In this document: positions 52,207-61,758 of the stretch, piece by piece
Layout: the number at the start of each line of letters is the position of its first letter
Position numbering within the stretch: the first letter of the stretch is position 1
Assembly (NCBI GenBank): GCA_002422345.1
Contig: DIUL01000032.1
Span: forward strand, 1 to 64,000
DNA from: Acetobacteraceae bacterium UBA6159
GTDB lineage: Bacteria; Pseudomonadota; Alphaproteobacteria; Acetobacterales; Acetobacteraceae
Direction of reading: 5' to 3'
DNA length: 64,000 nucleotides
The notes under the pieces: generated by a model
What the model saw: only the letters and a program-made list of their open reading frames with translations
Database searches by the model: none
Told to the model about the DNA's origin: nothing
Program-made: the position numbers and the translations under genes

Positions 52207-53619
52207 CTATTCCGCCGCCAGTTCCAATGCCGCTCCGAACGCCGGCCGCATGGACCGGAAGTCGGTAGCCTTTTCAAACGCGTCGCCGGTCTTCAGAACG
52301 ATATGATCCTCAAACGGGCGGCCCGCGAGTTGCAGCGACAGCGGCAGACCGGTGCTGGAGAAACCGTTGCACAGCGACAGCGCCGGACTGCCGGTGACGT
52401 TGAACACCTGCGTCAGGATCGGCCCCCGCGGCACCGCGGCATCCCCAAAGGTCGGCGCCGGTGAGTGCCAGCCGGGAATGGCAATGATGTCGACGGTTTC
52501 AAAGGCCGCGGCCATCTCGGCGATCAGCACCGCGCGTTGGCGCAGCGCGTTGATGTAGTCGCTGGCGCGCACCATCGCGCCCGCCATCAGCCGACGCCGG
52601 CCAAGTTCTCCGTAAAGCTCGGGCGTCTTGGTCAGATACCGCTCATGCACGGCATAGCTCTCGGAACGCGAAATCAGGCTGCAGATGTCCGAATAGTCCT
52701 GCAGCGGCGATAGCGTGATCTCCCGCACCGTGGCGCCGAGGCCGGTTAGCACGCGGAGGGATTCGTCGAAGGCGGCAATGACCTCGGGCGTGCTGGGCAG
52801 ATCTGTCTCGAACAGATGCCGGGGCACACCGATGCGCATCCCCGCGATGCCGCCACCCAACGCGCCCACGAAATCCGGCACGGCGACATCGGCGCTGCCG
52901 GGGTCGAGCGGATCGTGGCCCGCCAGCACCTGCATCATCAGGGCACAGTCCTCGGCGGTCCAGCACATCGGCCCGCCATGATCGAGGCTGAACGAGAGGG
53001 GCAGGATGCCGCGCCGGCTGACCAGGCCGTAGGTCGGCTTGTGCCCGGCGATCCCGCACATCGCCGCGGGCCAGCGGATGGAGCCGCCGGTGTCGGTGCC
53101 CATGGCGCCCGCGCACAGGCCGGCCGCGACGGCGGCGCCCGAGCCGCTGGAGGAGCCGCCTGGCATGTGCTCCAGGTTCCAGGGATTGCGTGCGGGCGGC
53201 CAGGGCAGGTCGAAGGACGGGCCACCGGTCGCGAATTCATGCGTCGAAAGCTTGCCGAGGATGACAGCGCCGGCCTGGCGCAGCAGCCGGACGGTGGTCG
53301 CGTCCTCGGCCGGGACATGGTCCTTGAACAGCGCGGAATGGCCGGTCGTGGCGATGCCGGCCGTGTTGTAGATGTCCTTCAGCCCGATCGGAATGCCGTG
53401 CAGCGGGCCTTTCCAGTCGCCGGCCTTGATCTCGGCCTCGGCCTTCGCCGCGTCCGCGAGGGCCTGCTCCGCCAGCAGCAGGATGAAACTGTTGAGTTTC
53501 GGGTCCAGGGACTTGACCCGATCGATGAAGGCGCGGGTCAGGTCGACTGGCGACAGGGTGCCGGCACGGATCATGGCCGAGGCTTTGGCGATCGTCAGGT
53601 AGTGCAGTTCGGTGGCCAT
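52207..53619 (-). CDS. Amidase (amidase signature family)
   Basis: A 470-aa amidase. The lysine is in PIGLKDIYNTAGI, the cis serine in PGGSSSGSGAAVAAG, and the nucleophile serine in GTDTGGSIRWPAAM. It closely resembles the amidase at 8452-9840 in length and motifs. Start 53619 (MATELHYLTIAKASAMIRAG) is preferred; the frame extends to 53775 without conserved sequence. It is followed by the 57-aa AtzG-like gene, probably its partner. The substrate is unknown. Confidence 0.92.
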   Translation of the reverse strand: MATELHYLTIAKASAMIRAGTLSPVDLTRAFIDRVKSLDPKLNSFILLLAEQALADAAKAEAEIKAGDWKGPLHGIPIGLKDIYNTAGIATTGHSALFKDHVPAEDATTVRLLRQAGAVILGKLSTHEFATGGPSFDLPWPPARNPWNLEHMPGGSSSGSGAAVAAGLCAGAMGTDTGGSIRWPAAMCGIAGHKPTYGLVSRRGILPLSFSLDHGGPMCWTAEDCALMMQVLAGHDPLDPGSADVAVPDFVGALGGGIAGMRIGVPRHLFETDLPSTPEVIAAFDESLRVLTGLGATVREITLSPLQDYSDICSLISRSESYAVHERYLTKTPELYGELGRRRLMAGAMVRASDYINALRQRAVLIAEMAAAFETVDIIAIPGWHSPAPTFGDAAVPRGPILTQVFNVTGSPALSLCNGFSSTGLPLSLQLAGRPFEDHIVLKTGDAFEKATDFRSMRPAFGAALELAAE

Positions 53620-53966
53620 GGGCACGGTGTCTCCGCCGGATTGGATGTCGGGAGGAGCATAAGCAAGACCCGTACCCGCCGGGTGGCGGCATTGCCTATT
53701 TCGTGAACATTCGGCGATCCCGCTCCGTTTGACGGGCGGTAGGAATGGAAGCGGGCGGGCTGCAAAGCGTCCCAATCCTCGGAAACATGGTCATACTTAG
53801 TGCAAAATGACACCGGACGGGGGTGGTGTGCCTAAAACAAAAGCATACCCGAGCCCCGCAGCTCGTCCCGTCCATCGGATCACGCGCCCCCACCGGTCGG
53901 ACCCTCCCCCTGGGCATCGACCCCAGGATGTCGGACAATCCGGAAAAGCCCGACAGGAGAACGCCC
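53620..53966. promoter_or_regulatory. Divergent region between amidase and amidohydrolase
   Basis: These 347 bp must contain two divergent promoters. Open frames on both strands here are extensions of the two genes with no family features. I see no clear operator. Confidence 0.35.
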
Positions 53967-54794
53967 ATGCCAGTCATCGACGTCCAGGTTCATCCCTTCG
54001 ACCGCGACCACCCCGGACGGCCCTGGGCCGGTCCCTCCCACGGGCTGACCTCGGCCACGGGGGACGAGATGGTCGCGGCCATGACCGCCGTCGGCGTCGA
54101 TGGCGCGATCATGGTGTCCTCCTTCAGCGCCTATCGCTTCGATCCCAGCTACGCGCTGGAGGTCTACAACAAGTATCCCGACAAATTCCGCGTGGTGACC
54201 CCCGTCGATCCCACAGATCCGGCGATCGACGACGTGGTCGCCAAGTGGGCGCAGACTGATGGCGCGCGCGGCATCCGCATCCTGCTGCGGGAGGGGATGC
54301 CGATGGACCCCGACCACCCCGGCCTCAATCGCGCCTTCCGCGCCGCCGCTCGGCATGGCCTGCCGGTGAACATGCTGTGCTGGGGTATCCTCGACAAAGG
54401 CCTGCCACATATCCAACGCCATCCGGACACGGTGATCGTCGTCGACCATGTCGGCATGCTCCAGCCCCAGACGCCGCCGGTGCCCGCCGATGTCTGGGCC
54501 GACCTGCCGAAGCTGCTCGCCCTGGCACAGTATCCGAACGTCCGGGTGAAGGTCAGCGGCACCTGCACGATGTCGCACCAGCCCTTCCCCTATGACGACA
54601 TCTGGGAACCGGTGCTCCGCATCATCGACGCCTTCGGGCTGGACCGCTGCATGTGGGGCACCGACTGGACCCGCACGATCCAGATGCTGACCTACGAGCA
54701 GGGCGTCGCGCCCTACCGCAACACCACCCGCCTGTCCCCCGAGGACAAAACCAAGCTCATGGGCGGCACCGTGCAGAAGGTCTACAAGTGGTGA
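53967..54794 (+). CDS. Amidohydrolase_2-family metal-dependent hydrolase
   Basis: A 275-aa TIM-barrel hydrolase. Family features are DVQVHPFD (HxH-like metal site reduced to VHP), GARGIRILLREGM, VVDHVGMLQP (metal His), VRVKVSGTC and WGTDWTRT (metal Asp). Start 53967 follows AGGAG by eight bases. The family includes decarboxylases and lactonases of aromatic and lactone catabolism. The exact reaction is not clear. Confidence 0.88.
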   Translation: MPVIDVQVHPFDRDHPGRPWAGPSHGLTSATGDEMVAAMTAVGVDGAIMVSSFSAYRFDPSYALEVYNKYPDKFRVVTPVDPTDPAIDDVVAKWAQTDGARGIRILLREGMPMDPDHPGLNRAFRAAARHGLPVNMLCWGILDKGLPHIQRHPDTVIVVDHVGMLQPQTPPVPADVWADLPKLLALAQYPNVRVKVSGTCTMSHQPFPYDDIWEPVLRIIDAFGLDRCMWGTDWTRTIQMLTYEQGVAPYRNTTRLSPEDKTKLMGGTVQKVYKW

Positions 54795-54885
54795 ACGCCG
54801 CACCTGTCCGGCGCCAGTGACGCTGGGGCGGAGCATGGTTCGGCCGGACCATGCCCCCGCCTCGGGGCGGCACTGAAAGCACGCC

Positions 54886-57135
54886 ATGTCATGCATGAGA
54901 ACGATCCGTCGGTCCGCGGCGCTGGTCCTGGCGCTCGTGCTCTGGTGGCTGGCATCACCCACCGCCGCCCTGGCCCGCGCCCCCGCGTGCCAGAACTGGT
55001 CTCGGGTCTCGGACACAATCGGCCTCTACTTCGCGAACCGGGGCGTCTTCTTCCTTCACGACTCCGATCATTCCGAGTTCATCCAGGAGAACACCTTCGG
55101 CGGCGCATCGGGCCGAACCATCGGGATCGTGGGCGACTGGGACCGGAGCGGCTTTGACTCGGTCGGCGTCTATGATCCCGACAGCGCGACATTCCGCCTG
55201 AAGCCGGGTTCGTCCGCGCATCCGGAGGAGACGAGGTTCGTCTTCGGCAACCCGGGCCAGGGCAACCGGCCGGTGGCCGGCGACTGGACGGGCAAGGGTT
55301 ACGCGTCGGTCGGTGTGTATGATCGGCAGGCCCGGGTCTTCCGGTTGCGCCATGCAAATGCCGCGGGGGCCGCCGACCTCGTGCTGCCGTTCGGCATCGC
55401 GGGGGAGGGCGGGCTGCCGATCGCCGGCGATTGGATCGGTGACGGGATCACCCGGGTCGGCCTGTATGACGAGGCCACGGGCACGTTCCATCTGCGGCTG
55501 ACCAACGATCCCGCGAACACAACAACCCGCAGCTTCCGCTATGGCGCGGGCCAGGGGATGAAGCCGCTGTTCGGCCGATGGCAGCCCGGAAGCGCCGGCC
55601 TCGGCGTTGCCATCTGGCGCGGCAACGCGGTCCTGCAAAAGGACGTCATTGGCGGCGGACGCGCCGACCGGACCCTGCACATGGCCCCGCAAGGCACGCC
55701 GCTCGGATTGCCGCCGCAGTTGATCGCCGGACGGTGGAGGCCCGACCGATGCCTGCTGCCAGGCCAGAACACGACGCCCGCCACCCCCGCCTGGGCGCGC
55801 GGCCTGGTCATGTATGAGATGCGGCTTTCGACCTTCACGGAAGCCAGCGGTCTTTCGCGCCTGGCCGCGGCCACAAGGAAGCTCGATGAGTTGCAGGACC
55901 TGGGGATCACCGCGATCATCCTGACCCCGGTGCATGACGGACCGACCGCGCCCGATCTGCGGGAGTCGAACCTCTACGCCGCGGGCCAACCCGACAAGCT
56001 GAACCCCCGCCTCGGCACGGACGCCGAGTTCAGGGCCTTCGTGTCCGAGGCCCATGCACGCGGCATTCGCGTGCTGGTCGATGTCGTCCTGCACGGCCTG
56101 TTCCCCGCCAGCCCCTACGTGACCCCCGGCCCGCGGGCCCTGCCGCAAGACTGGTTCAGCCGGACCGCCGATGGTGCCTTCATCCGCAACAGTTGGGGCA
56201 TGGTGCAGTTCGACTGGTCCTCGCCCGGCCTGCGCGACTGGTGGACCGAGAATGTCGGCGTCGCATGGATCAAGCGCTACGACATCGACGGCTACCGCAT
56301 GGACCTGGAACCCTCGACCGCCGGCTCTCCCCTATGGACCAAGGTGCGGGAGCGCGTGCGGGAAGCGACCGGCAAGCCGATCCTGTTGGTGCCGGAACTG
56401 CAACGGTCCGGCAGGGCCTATCTGTATGACATGTCGCAGAACGATTTCCTCGTTTCCGACTTCCTTGAGGGCCGGCGGCGTGTCGTGGACACCGTGCGCG
56501 GATCGCCCGAGGTCTTCTACACGAGCGGCCTGTCCAACCATGACTCCAAGGCCTATTCCGCACATGGGCGCCTGGCCGCCTTTGCCTATGGCCTGGTGCT
56601 GTCGCCCTTCGTGCCGCGCTGGTTCGCCGGGGAGGAGTTCAACGCCTCCCCCGACTTCATCGGCCGCGATCATGTCCTGTATTTCAGCCAGCTTCACTGG
56701 GAGCAGAAGACCCGCAACACCGCCCTGGTCCAGCAGGTCAAGCGTCTGATCGAGATCAGGCGCCGGTGCCAGGATATCGTGGCGCCGCTGGACCGGCCGT
56801 TGAAGCGGGCCAACATCGTGGCGGCGGCGTCATTCTCGGGGACGGACCTGGAGCCCTATTCGATGTGGGACGGTGACACATCAATCACCGTCCTGGCCAA
56901 GGCAACGGCGCCATCGGGGCCGGTCACGGTTGTGATCCCGGTGGAGAGGATGGGCATGCGGCAGCCGTATTTTCAGGTGACGGACATGCTGGCCGGGACA
57001 AGCGCTGTGCGGACCCGGGCGGAGGTGCTGCGCGGTCTCACGGTCCCGTTGCCGCAAGGTGGGGCGGTCGTGTTGAAACTGGAGGCGCGGAGCACGCGGG
57101 ACAGCAGTGGCGGCCGAGACGATCGTTGCTCATGA
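54886..57135 (+). CDS. Secreted GH13-type protein with N-terminal FG-GAP-like repeats
   Basis: A 749-aa exported protein. The Sec signal peptide covers about residues 1-31 (ALVLALVLWWLASPTAALA). Residues ~75-300 hold three clear repeats of the form GDWxGxGxxxVGVYD (GDWDRSGFDSVGVYD, GDWTGKGYASVGVYD, GDWIGDGITRVGLYD) plus a degenerate fourth, like FG-GAP propeller blades. The GH13 barrel follows from ~310: region I VDVVLHG, region II GYRMDLEP (nucleophile Asp), region III LVPELQRSG (acid Glu), region IV LSNHDSKAY. Region I lacks the usual NH pair. An alpha-glucan hydrolase is the best guess. Confidence 0.88.
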   Translation: MSCMRTIRRSAALVLALVLWWLASPTAALARAPACQNWSRVSDTIGLYFANRGVFFLHDSDHSEFIQENTFGGASGRTIGIVGDWDRSGFDSVGVYDPDSATFRLKPGSSAHPEETRFVFGNPGQGNRPVAGDWTGKGYASVGVYDRQARVFRLRHANAAGAADLVLPFGIAGEGGLPIAGDWIGDGITRVGLYDEATGTFHLRLTNDPANTTTRSFRYGAGQGMKPLFGRWQPGSAGLGVAIWRGNAVLQKDVIGGGRADRTLHMAPQGTPLGLPPQLIAGRWRPDRCLLPGQNTTPATPAWARGLVMYEMRLSTFTEASGLSRLAAATRKLDELQDLGITAIILTPVHDGPTAPDLRESNLYAAGQPDKLNPRLGTDAEFRAFVSEAHARGIRVLVDVVLHGLFPASPYVTPGPRALPQDWFSRTADGAFIRNSWGMVQFDWSSPGLRDWWTENVGVAWIKRYDIDGYRMDLEPSTAGSPLWTKVRERVREATGKPILLVPELQRSGRAYLYDMSQNDFLVSDFLEGRRRVVDTVRGSPEVFYTSGLSNHDSKAYSAHGRLAAFAYGLVLSPFVPRWFAGEEFNASPDFIGRDHVLYFSQLHWEQKTRNTALVQQVKRLIEIRRRCQDIVAPLDRPLKRANIVAAASFSGTDLEPYSMWDGDTSITVLAKATAPSGPVTVVIPVERMGMRQPYFQVTDMLAGTSAVRTRAEVLRGLTVPLPQGGAVVLKLEARSTRDSSGGRDDRCS

Positions 57136-57140
57136 AGGCA

Positions 57141-57167
57141 GCGGCTGGATCGTCGTGATCCAGCCGC
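57141..57167. terminator. Bidirectional hairpin between GH13 and aldolase genes
   Basis: Perfect 11-bp arms GCGGCTGGATC (57141-57151) and GATCCAGCCGC (57157-57167) with loop GTCGT, just after the GH13 stop and before the convergent aldolase stop. Confidence 0.7.
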
Positions 57168-57178
57168 CGTCTCCAGCC

Positions 57179-57946
57179 TCAGGCGGACTTGGACTTCAAC
57201 TGCTCAAGCTGGGACTTCGCGCCGGCGATCATGCAGGACAGGTCCGACGTCAGCATGACCATGTCGAAGCCGCGCTTCACGGCACCCGCCGCGAAGTCGG
57301 CCGCGGCGCAATGCATGACGCACTTGATGCCGGCCTTGTGCGCGGCGGCCAGGATCTTGTCGCAGGTGGCCATGTGCAGCGGATCGGGGTTGTCCGCGCG
57401 CGGGGCCATGCCCAGGGCAAAGGACAGGTCGGCCGGTCCGATATAGACCGCATCGAGACCCGGCGTCGCGCAGATGGCGTCGAGGTTGGCGATGCCTTCC
57501 TTCGTTTCGATCATGGCCATCACCACGATCTCATCATTCGCGTTCGCCACGTAGTCGGCGCCACCGTAATGAACGGCGCGCACGGGACCGTTGGAGCGCA
57601 TGCCGACCGGCGGATAGCGGCACGCTGAAACGGCCTTCGCGGCTTCCTCGGCGTTGTTCACCAGCGGCACGATGATCGCATAGGCACCAAGGTCGAGCGC
57701 CTTCATGATCGCCGCGGGATCGTTCCACGCCACGCGCACGACCGGCACCGTGTCGGTCTGGGAAATCGCCTGCAGCATGGGGCCGACGTCACTCATTTCC
57801 GCGGTGCCGTGCTGGAGGTCGACGCAGAGGGCATCGAAGCCCAGGCGTGCCATGACCTCGGCCGTCATGCCGTGGGCCACGGACAGCCAGCCGAGCGTTA
57901 CGCATTGGCCGTCACGCCACATCTGCTTGATCTTGTTTGGTCGCAT
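57179..57946 (-). CDS. HpcH/HpaI-family aldolase
   Basis: A 255-aa class II (metal-dependent) pyruvate-type aldolase. Motifs are FDALCVDLQHGTAEM (active-site His), VVRVAWNDPAAIMKALDLGA (Arg), VMAMIETKEGIANLD (metal Glu) and VYIGPADLSFALG (metal Asp). Start 57946 is supported by GGAGGT six bases upstream. The natural substrate is probably a 2-keto-3-deoxy or hydroxy acid, which cannot be fixed from sequence. Confidence 0.93.
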   Translation of the reverse strand: MRPNKIKQMWRDGQCVTLGWLSVAHGMTAEVMARLGFDALCVDLQHGTAEMSDVGPMLQAISQTDTVPVVRVAWNDPAAIMKALDLGAYAIIVPLVNNAEEAAKAVSACRYPPVGMRSNGPVRAVHYGGADYVANANDEIVVMAMIETKEGIANLDAICATPGLDAVYIGPADLSFALGMAPRADNPDPLHMATCDKILAAAHKAGIKCVMHCAAADFAAGAVKRGFDMVMLTSDLSCMIAGAKSQLEQLKSKSA

Positions 57947-58174
57947 CGTCTTACCTCCGGTGTTGTTCATTGATCCGACGAACGGATTGTCCTGTCTCGC
58001 AAGCGCGCCGTCTGGAGCAATCAAGGGCTACGCTGGTGCAGCTATACACAAGCCGGCCAGGGGCCAATAGTCGCCCCGCCCGGGCGCCTGGTTACTCTGC
58101 TGGCAGCGGCTTGTCAGGGGCCGGGAACCCGCACACCATGCCAGCCAAAGCGGGCATCGAGACGGGAGGACGGG
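57947..58174. promoter_or_regulatory. Divergent region between aldolase and PhyH genes
   Basis: A 228-bp gap with two divergent starts. No gene is supported and no distinct operator is seen. Confidence 0.3.
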
Positions 58175-59185
58175 ATGTTTCAGTACGAACCCTTCAGGGA
58201 TTCGACCGCATACCTGAACGACGGGGCAACGCTCCGCGCCCGCCTGGCCGAGGACGGCTACCTGTTCCTGCGCGGCCTGTTGCCACGCCAGGCAATCCTG
58301 GATGTGCGGACCAGGCTTCTGCGCAAGGCAGCGGCGGGCGGATGGGTGGAACCGGACTCGGATGGCATCGCCAATCCCGCCACCGCCTGCAAGGACCCCG
58401 AGCCTGGCTATATGGCGGTGTTCAAGGGGCTGTGGTCGGATGAGGCGTTGCACCGTCTCCGCATCGATCCGCGCGTGCTGGCCTTGTTCGATCGGACCTT
58501 GGGAGCGCGCGCGCTGGCCCATCCGATGTTCGTGCAACGCAACATTTTCCCGCAGTCCGACGCCTTCGACTTCACCACCGGCATTCACCAGGATCGCGTC
58601 CATATCGGTGGCGCGACCAGCTATGCCATGTGGATGCCGCTCGGGGATTGCCCGCGGGAAATGGGGGCGCTCGCGGTGGCCGCCGGGTCGCATCACCAGG
58701 GGATCCTGCCGACCCGGGTTGGTTCGGGTGCCGGCGGGATGGACATCGCCGTCCCGATCCCGGGCACCTGGGTCACGGGCGACTTCGCGGCGGGGGATGC
58801 GTTGATCTTCCAGGATGTGACGGTCCACAAGGCATTGCCGAACCGGACCCGGTCGCTGCGGCTGTCGTTCGATGCGCGCTATCAGAAACTGACCGAGCCG
58901 GTCGCCGATACGAACCTGGTTCCCTATTCCGGCTGCGGCACCTGGGACGACGTGTATCGCGGCTGGTCGGGGCAGGAAGGCCAGTACTACTGGAAGGATT
59001 TGCCGATCCGGCCGGTGCCGCTCGATCGATCCCATTACGAACGCCGGGATGCCATGGCGTTCGAGATGGCGGAAGCCGGGGATCGCGCCGCGCGGGACGC
59101 GATCCTGCGCATCATCCAGCGCGACCCGGCCGCGGAGAAGCGCGAACGGGCGGAGCGGTTGCTGGTGTTGCTCGACGGCGGGTGA
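58175..59185 (+). CDS. Phytanoyl-CoA dioxygenase (PhyH) family protein
   Basis: A 336-aa Fe(II)/2-oxoglutarate-type oxygenase. The facial triad is visible: H138 and D140 in GIHQDRVHIGG, and H218 in DVTVHKALPN, followed by RTRSLRLSFDARY with the 2-oxoglutarate arginine. The N-terminal DGYLFLRGLLPRQAI is the usual PhyH start. The start follows GGGAGGACGGG. The substrate is unknown. Confidence 0.92.
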   Translation: MFQYEPFRDSTAYLNDGATLRARLAEDGYLFLRGLLPRQAILDVRTRLLRKAAAGGWVEPDSDGIANPATACKDPEPGYMAVFKGLWSDEALHRLRIDPRVLALFDRTLGARALAHPMFVQRNIFPQSDAFDFTTGIHQDRVHIGGATSYAMWMPLGDCPREMGALAVAAGSHHQGILPTRVGSGAGGMDIAVPIPGTWVTGDFAAGDALIFQDVTVHKALPNRTRSLRLSFDARYQKLTEPVADTNLVPYSGCGTWDDVYRGWSGQEGQYYWKDLPIRPVPLDRSHYERRDAMAFEMAEAGDRAARDAILRIIQRDPAAEKRERAERLLVLLDGG

Positions 59186-59194
59186 GGGGGCCGC

Positions 59195-60541
59195 CTACTC
59201 GGCGGCCCGACGATCCTGGCTGTACCGGTTCACCACCGGCCGCAGCCCCAGGTTCTCCCGCAGCGTCGTTCCCTCATATTCTTCACGGAACAAGCCGCGC
59301 CGGCGCAGTTCCGGCACGACCATGTCGACAAAATCCTCCCCACCGCCCGGCAGAGAGGCCGGGGTGATGTTGAACCCGTCGCAGGCCCCCGCCTCGAACA
59401 TCTCCTGCATCGCATCGGCGATGTCCGCGGGCGTGCCGATCTTCGCGGACCCTGTCAGGCCGGCGCGTAGATACAAATCCCGGATGGTCGGCTTCTCGCG
59501 CCGCATGCGCTCCACGAACTGCGCGCTCAGGCTGCGGAGTTCCTGCGGACCCAGCGCATCCTCGGGCATCGGATCATCCAGCGCGTATCCCGACAGGTCA
59601 CCGAAGGAACTATACAGCGACCCCAAACCGGCCAGCGGATCGATCAACGCCTGCAACTGGTCATACTTGGCCTGTGCCTCCGCCCGCGTGTGCCCCACGA
59701 CGGGGCAGAATGCCGGCATGATCTTCAGGTCGTCTGGCTGGCGGCCATACTTCGCCATCCGCCCCTTCACGTCGGCATAATAGGCGCGCGCGGCCTCAAG
59801 GGAGGTGTTGATTGCGTAGATGACATCGGCCGTCGCCGCACCCAGTTCCCGTCCCTGGTCGGAGGCGCCAGCCTGCACGATCACCGGATGGCCCTGCGGC
59901 ATGCCCGCCACGCTCAACGGACCGCGGACCTTGAAGAACCGGCCGTGATGGTTCAGCACATGCATCCGCGCTTCATCGAAATACTGGCCGGACGCCTTGT
60001 CGAACACCAGGGCGCCGTCTTCCCAGCCGTCCCAGAGGCCCTTGACCACCTCGACGAACTCGGCGGAGCGGGCGTAGCGCGTATCGTAGTCCAGCGTCGT
60101 TTCGAGACCAAAATTCTGCGCCTCGTGCTCCGACCACGACGCCACCACATTCCACCCCGCTCGGCCCTTGCTGATCAGGTCCAGCGTGGCAAACTTGCGG
60201 GCGAGGTTATAGGGCTCGTTGTACGTGGTGGATGCCGTCGTCACCAGGCCGACATGGCGCGTGACCATCGCGAGCGCCGGGAGCAGCGTCATCGGCTCCA
60301 GTTCCACCATGTCCCGACCGGTCCGGGCGAGGGACCCACGCGGGATGTCGCCCTGCCGGATCCCCGCGCCATCCGCGAAGAAGATCATGTCCAGCTTGCC
60401 GCGTTCGGCCGTCTGCGCGCTGCGGACGTAATGCTCGACATGAAGCGTGCCGTCGGCGGGGACGTCCGGATGGCGCCAGGCGGCCGGGTGGTAGCCGTGG
60501 CCGCGTATTGACAGGCCGAGACGCATCCGCCGAGCCGTCAT
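59195..60541 (-). CDS. NtaA/SnaA/DszA-type FMN-dependent monooxygenase
   Basis: A 448-aa luciferase-like monooxygenase of the two-component type that uses reduced FMN from a separate reductase. Features are RLGLSIRGHGYHPAAWRHP, GKLDMIFFADG, ATLDLISKGRAGWNVVASW, QAGASDQGRELGAATADVIY and the C-terminal FVDMVVPELRRRGLFREEYE. These are characteristic of the NtaA family (nitrilotriacetate, dibenzothiophene and similar). No reductase gene is adjacent. Start 60541 is preferred over 60637. The substrate is unknown. Confidence 0.92.
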   Translation of the reverse strand: MTARRMRLGLSIRGHGYHPAAWRHPDVPADGTLHVEHYVRSAQTAERGKLDMIFFADGAGIRQGDIPRGSLARTGRDMVELEPMTLLPALAMVTRHVGLVTTASTTYNEPYNLARKFATLDLISKGRAGWNVVASWSEHEAQNFGLETTLDYDTRYARSAEFVEVVKGLWDGWEDGALVFDKASGQYFDEARMHVLNHHGRFFKVRGPLSVAGMPQGHPVIVQAGASDQGRELGAATADVIYAINTSLEAARAYYADVKGRMAKYGRQPDDLKIMPAFCPVVGHTRAEAQAKYDQLQALIDPLAGLGSLYSSFGDLSGYALDDPMPEDALGPQELRSLSAQFVERMRREKPTIRDLYLRAGLTGSAKIGTPADIADAMQEMFEAGACDGFNITPASLPGGGEDFVDMVVPELRRRGLFREEYEGTTLRENLGLRPVVNRYSQDRRAAE

Positions 60542-60667
60542 CACTCGGTCTCCTGGAACGGAATGCTGAGGGACATGCGGCGGTTCTTTCAGACGGGTGG
60601 CGTGTGACCGCGATTGTGGCTGCCCAGTGGACCGCACACAAGATCAGCCCGCGCCCCGTCCAGGCCG

Positions 60668-60940
60668 CTACTTCTTCCGGCGCAGGCGCTGGGCATTCGC
60701 CCGAGCCGCGCGAAGATACGGCGCCATGGCAGCCGATCCGCCGAACCCGCGCATCAACGCTGCCGCGGACTGTTGGGAGGCCTTCATCTTCTCGGTGACC
60801 ATCTTCTGGTACTCGGCCGCCGAACACGTGCCCCGTGCCATCGCCTGGGTCCGGTGAAAGATCGTCTCCCACGAGGCCATGGCGAGGCGGACCATCATCG
60901 CGGCCGGTGGGAAAGCCATGCGGGGAATGCGCTTTTTCAT
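60668..60940 (-). CDS. Small basic helical protein, unknown (phasin-like in style)
   Basis: A 90-aa protein that is Ala/Met-rich and basic (ends RLRRKK). It is strongly helical, with WETIFHRTQAMARG and AAEYQKMVTEKMKASQQSA. Short helical proteins of this style occur near polyhydroxybutyrate or cell-surface genes in alphaproteobacteria, but I cannot name a family. It lies upstream of the monooxygenase across a 126-bp gap. Confidence 0.6.
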   Translation of the reverse strand: MKKRIPRMAFPPAAMMVRLAMASWETIFHRTQAMARGTCSAAEYQKMVTEKMKASQQSAAALMRGFGGSAAMAPYLRAARANAQRLRRKK

Positions 60941-60961
60941 CCGATGCCTCTTCGCCCCGCC

Positions 60962-61450
60962 CTACTGCCCGTACCGATCCGAGCGCGGCGAATAGTCATG
61001 CCGGTCACGGGAATCATTCCGCTGTGGCGGATTGGCGCGAGGCGCCTGCCAGTTCTGCCGGTGCGGCGCCTGTTGCCACTGGTATCCGGCGGGCCGAGCG
61101 TTGGGTGGGCGCTGCGGCCGAACCTGCCCGTGGTGGAAGCCGGCGCCCGCGGGATAGCGCTGCTCCAGATGCCGCCACACGGGCTCTGGTGCTCGGCGCC
61201 ACTGGCGTCGTTGATTGTAGTAGCCCCAGCTACCGCTGTAGTAGACGAGGGGCACGGCGGCACCCTCCACGACAATCGTCGGTGTTCCCTGGTTGTAGTT
61301 GTAGCCTGGATAGACCTCCGGTTCCGGAACATAGGCCGCGACCGGTTCCGGCGCGGTCTGATAGCCGTAGCCATAGCCAACCTGTTCCGGTGCCACGACA
61401 CAACCGGCCAGGGGCAGCAGAACGACTGCCAGCGCGCGACTGAAATGCAT
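60962..61450 (-). CDS. Putative lipoprotein, Tyr/Pro/Gln-rich
   Basis: A 162-aa protein with a lipoprotein signal (ALAVVLLPLAGC, Cys17 as the lipidated residue). The mature part is low-complexity: YGYGYQTAPEPVAAY, PGYNYNQGTPT, then a basic Arg/Gln/Pro tail ending SDRYGQ. It is probably anchored in the outer membrane. No enzymatic motif is seen. It has a possible partner in the small lipoprotein gene across the divergent gap. Confidence 0.7.
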   Translation of the reverse strand: MHFSRALAVVLLPLAGCVVAPEQVGYGYGYQTAPEPVAAYVPEPEVYPGYNYNQGTPTIVVEGAAVPLVYYSGSWGYYNQRRQWRRAPEPVWRHLEQRYPAGAGFHHGQVRPQRPPNARPAGYQWQQAPHRQNWQAPRANPPQRNDSRDRHDYSPRSDRYGQ

Positions 61451-61758
61451 TGCCTGTACTCCGAGGTGACTGCGATTGGGCCGTGGTCTTCCGGGTCAGG
61501 CGCGGCCGGCACGTCACGACCTAAACGTGGTCGTTGTGAAGTGCTGATTTAAGATGGTCTTTGATCTATTTTAACAGTGTTTCGGAATTTCACAGAAGAA
61601 TGCGGAAACCGGCAAGATGCACAATGGGACGTGAGTATTTTCCGCATCCGCGCATGCGCGATATTTAGTATTATATCTTTTGCAATCATCTACTGTGATG
61701 GCATGGCCGAACGGCCAACGACCCGATTGGAAAGTCTGAATGCCCAGGGAGGGGTGCC
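61451..61758. promoter_or_regulatory. AT-rich divergent region between two lipoprotein genes
   Basis: No gene is supported in these 308 bp. The stretch 61540-61700 is unusually AT-rich for this genome and should hold both promoters. A 65-aa frame here has no family features. Confidence 0.45.
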
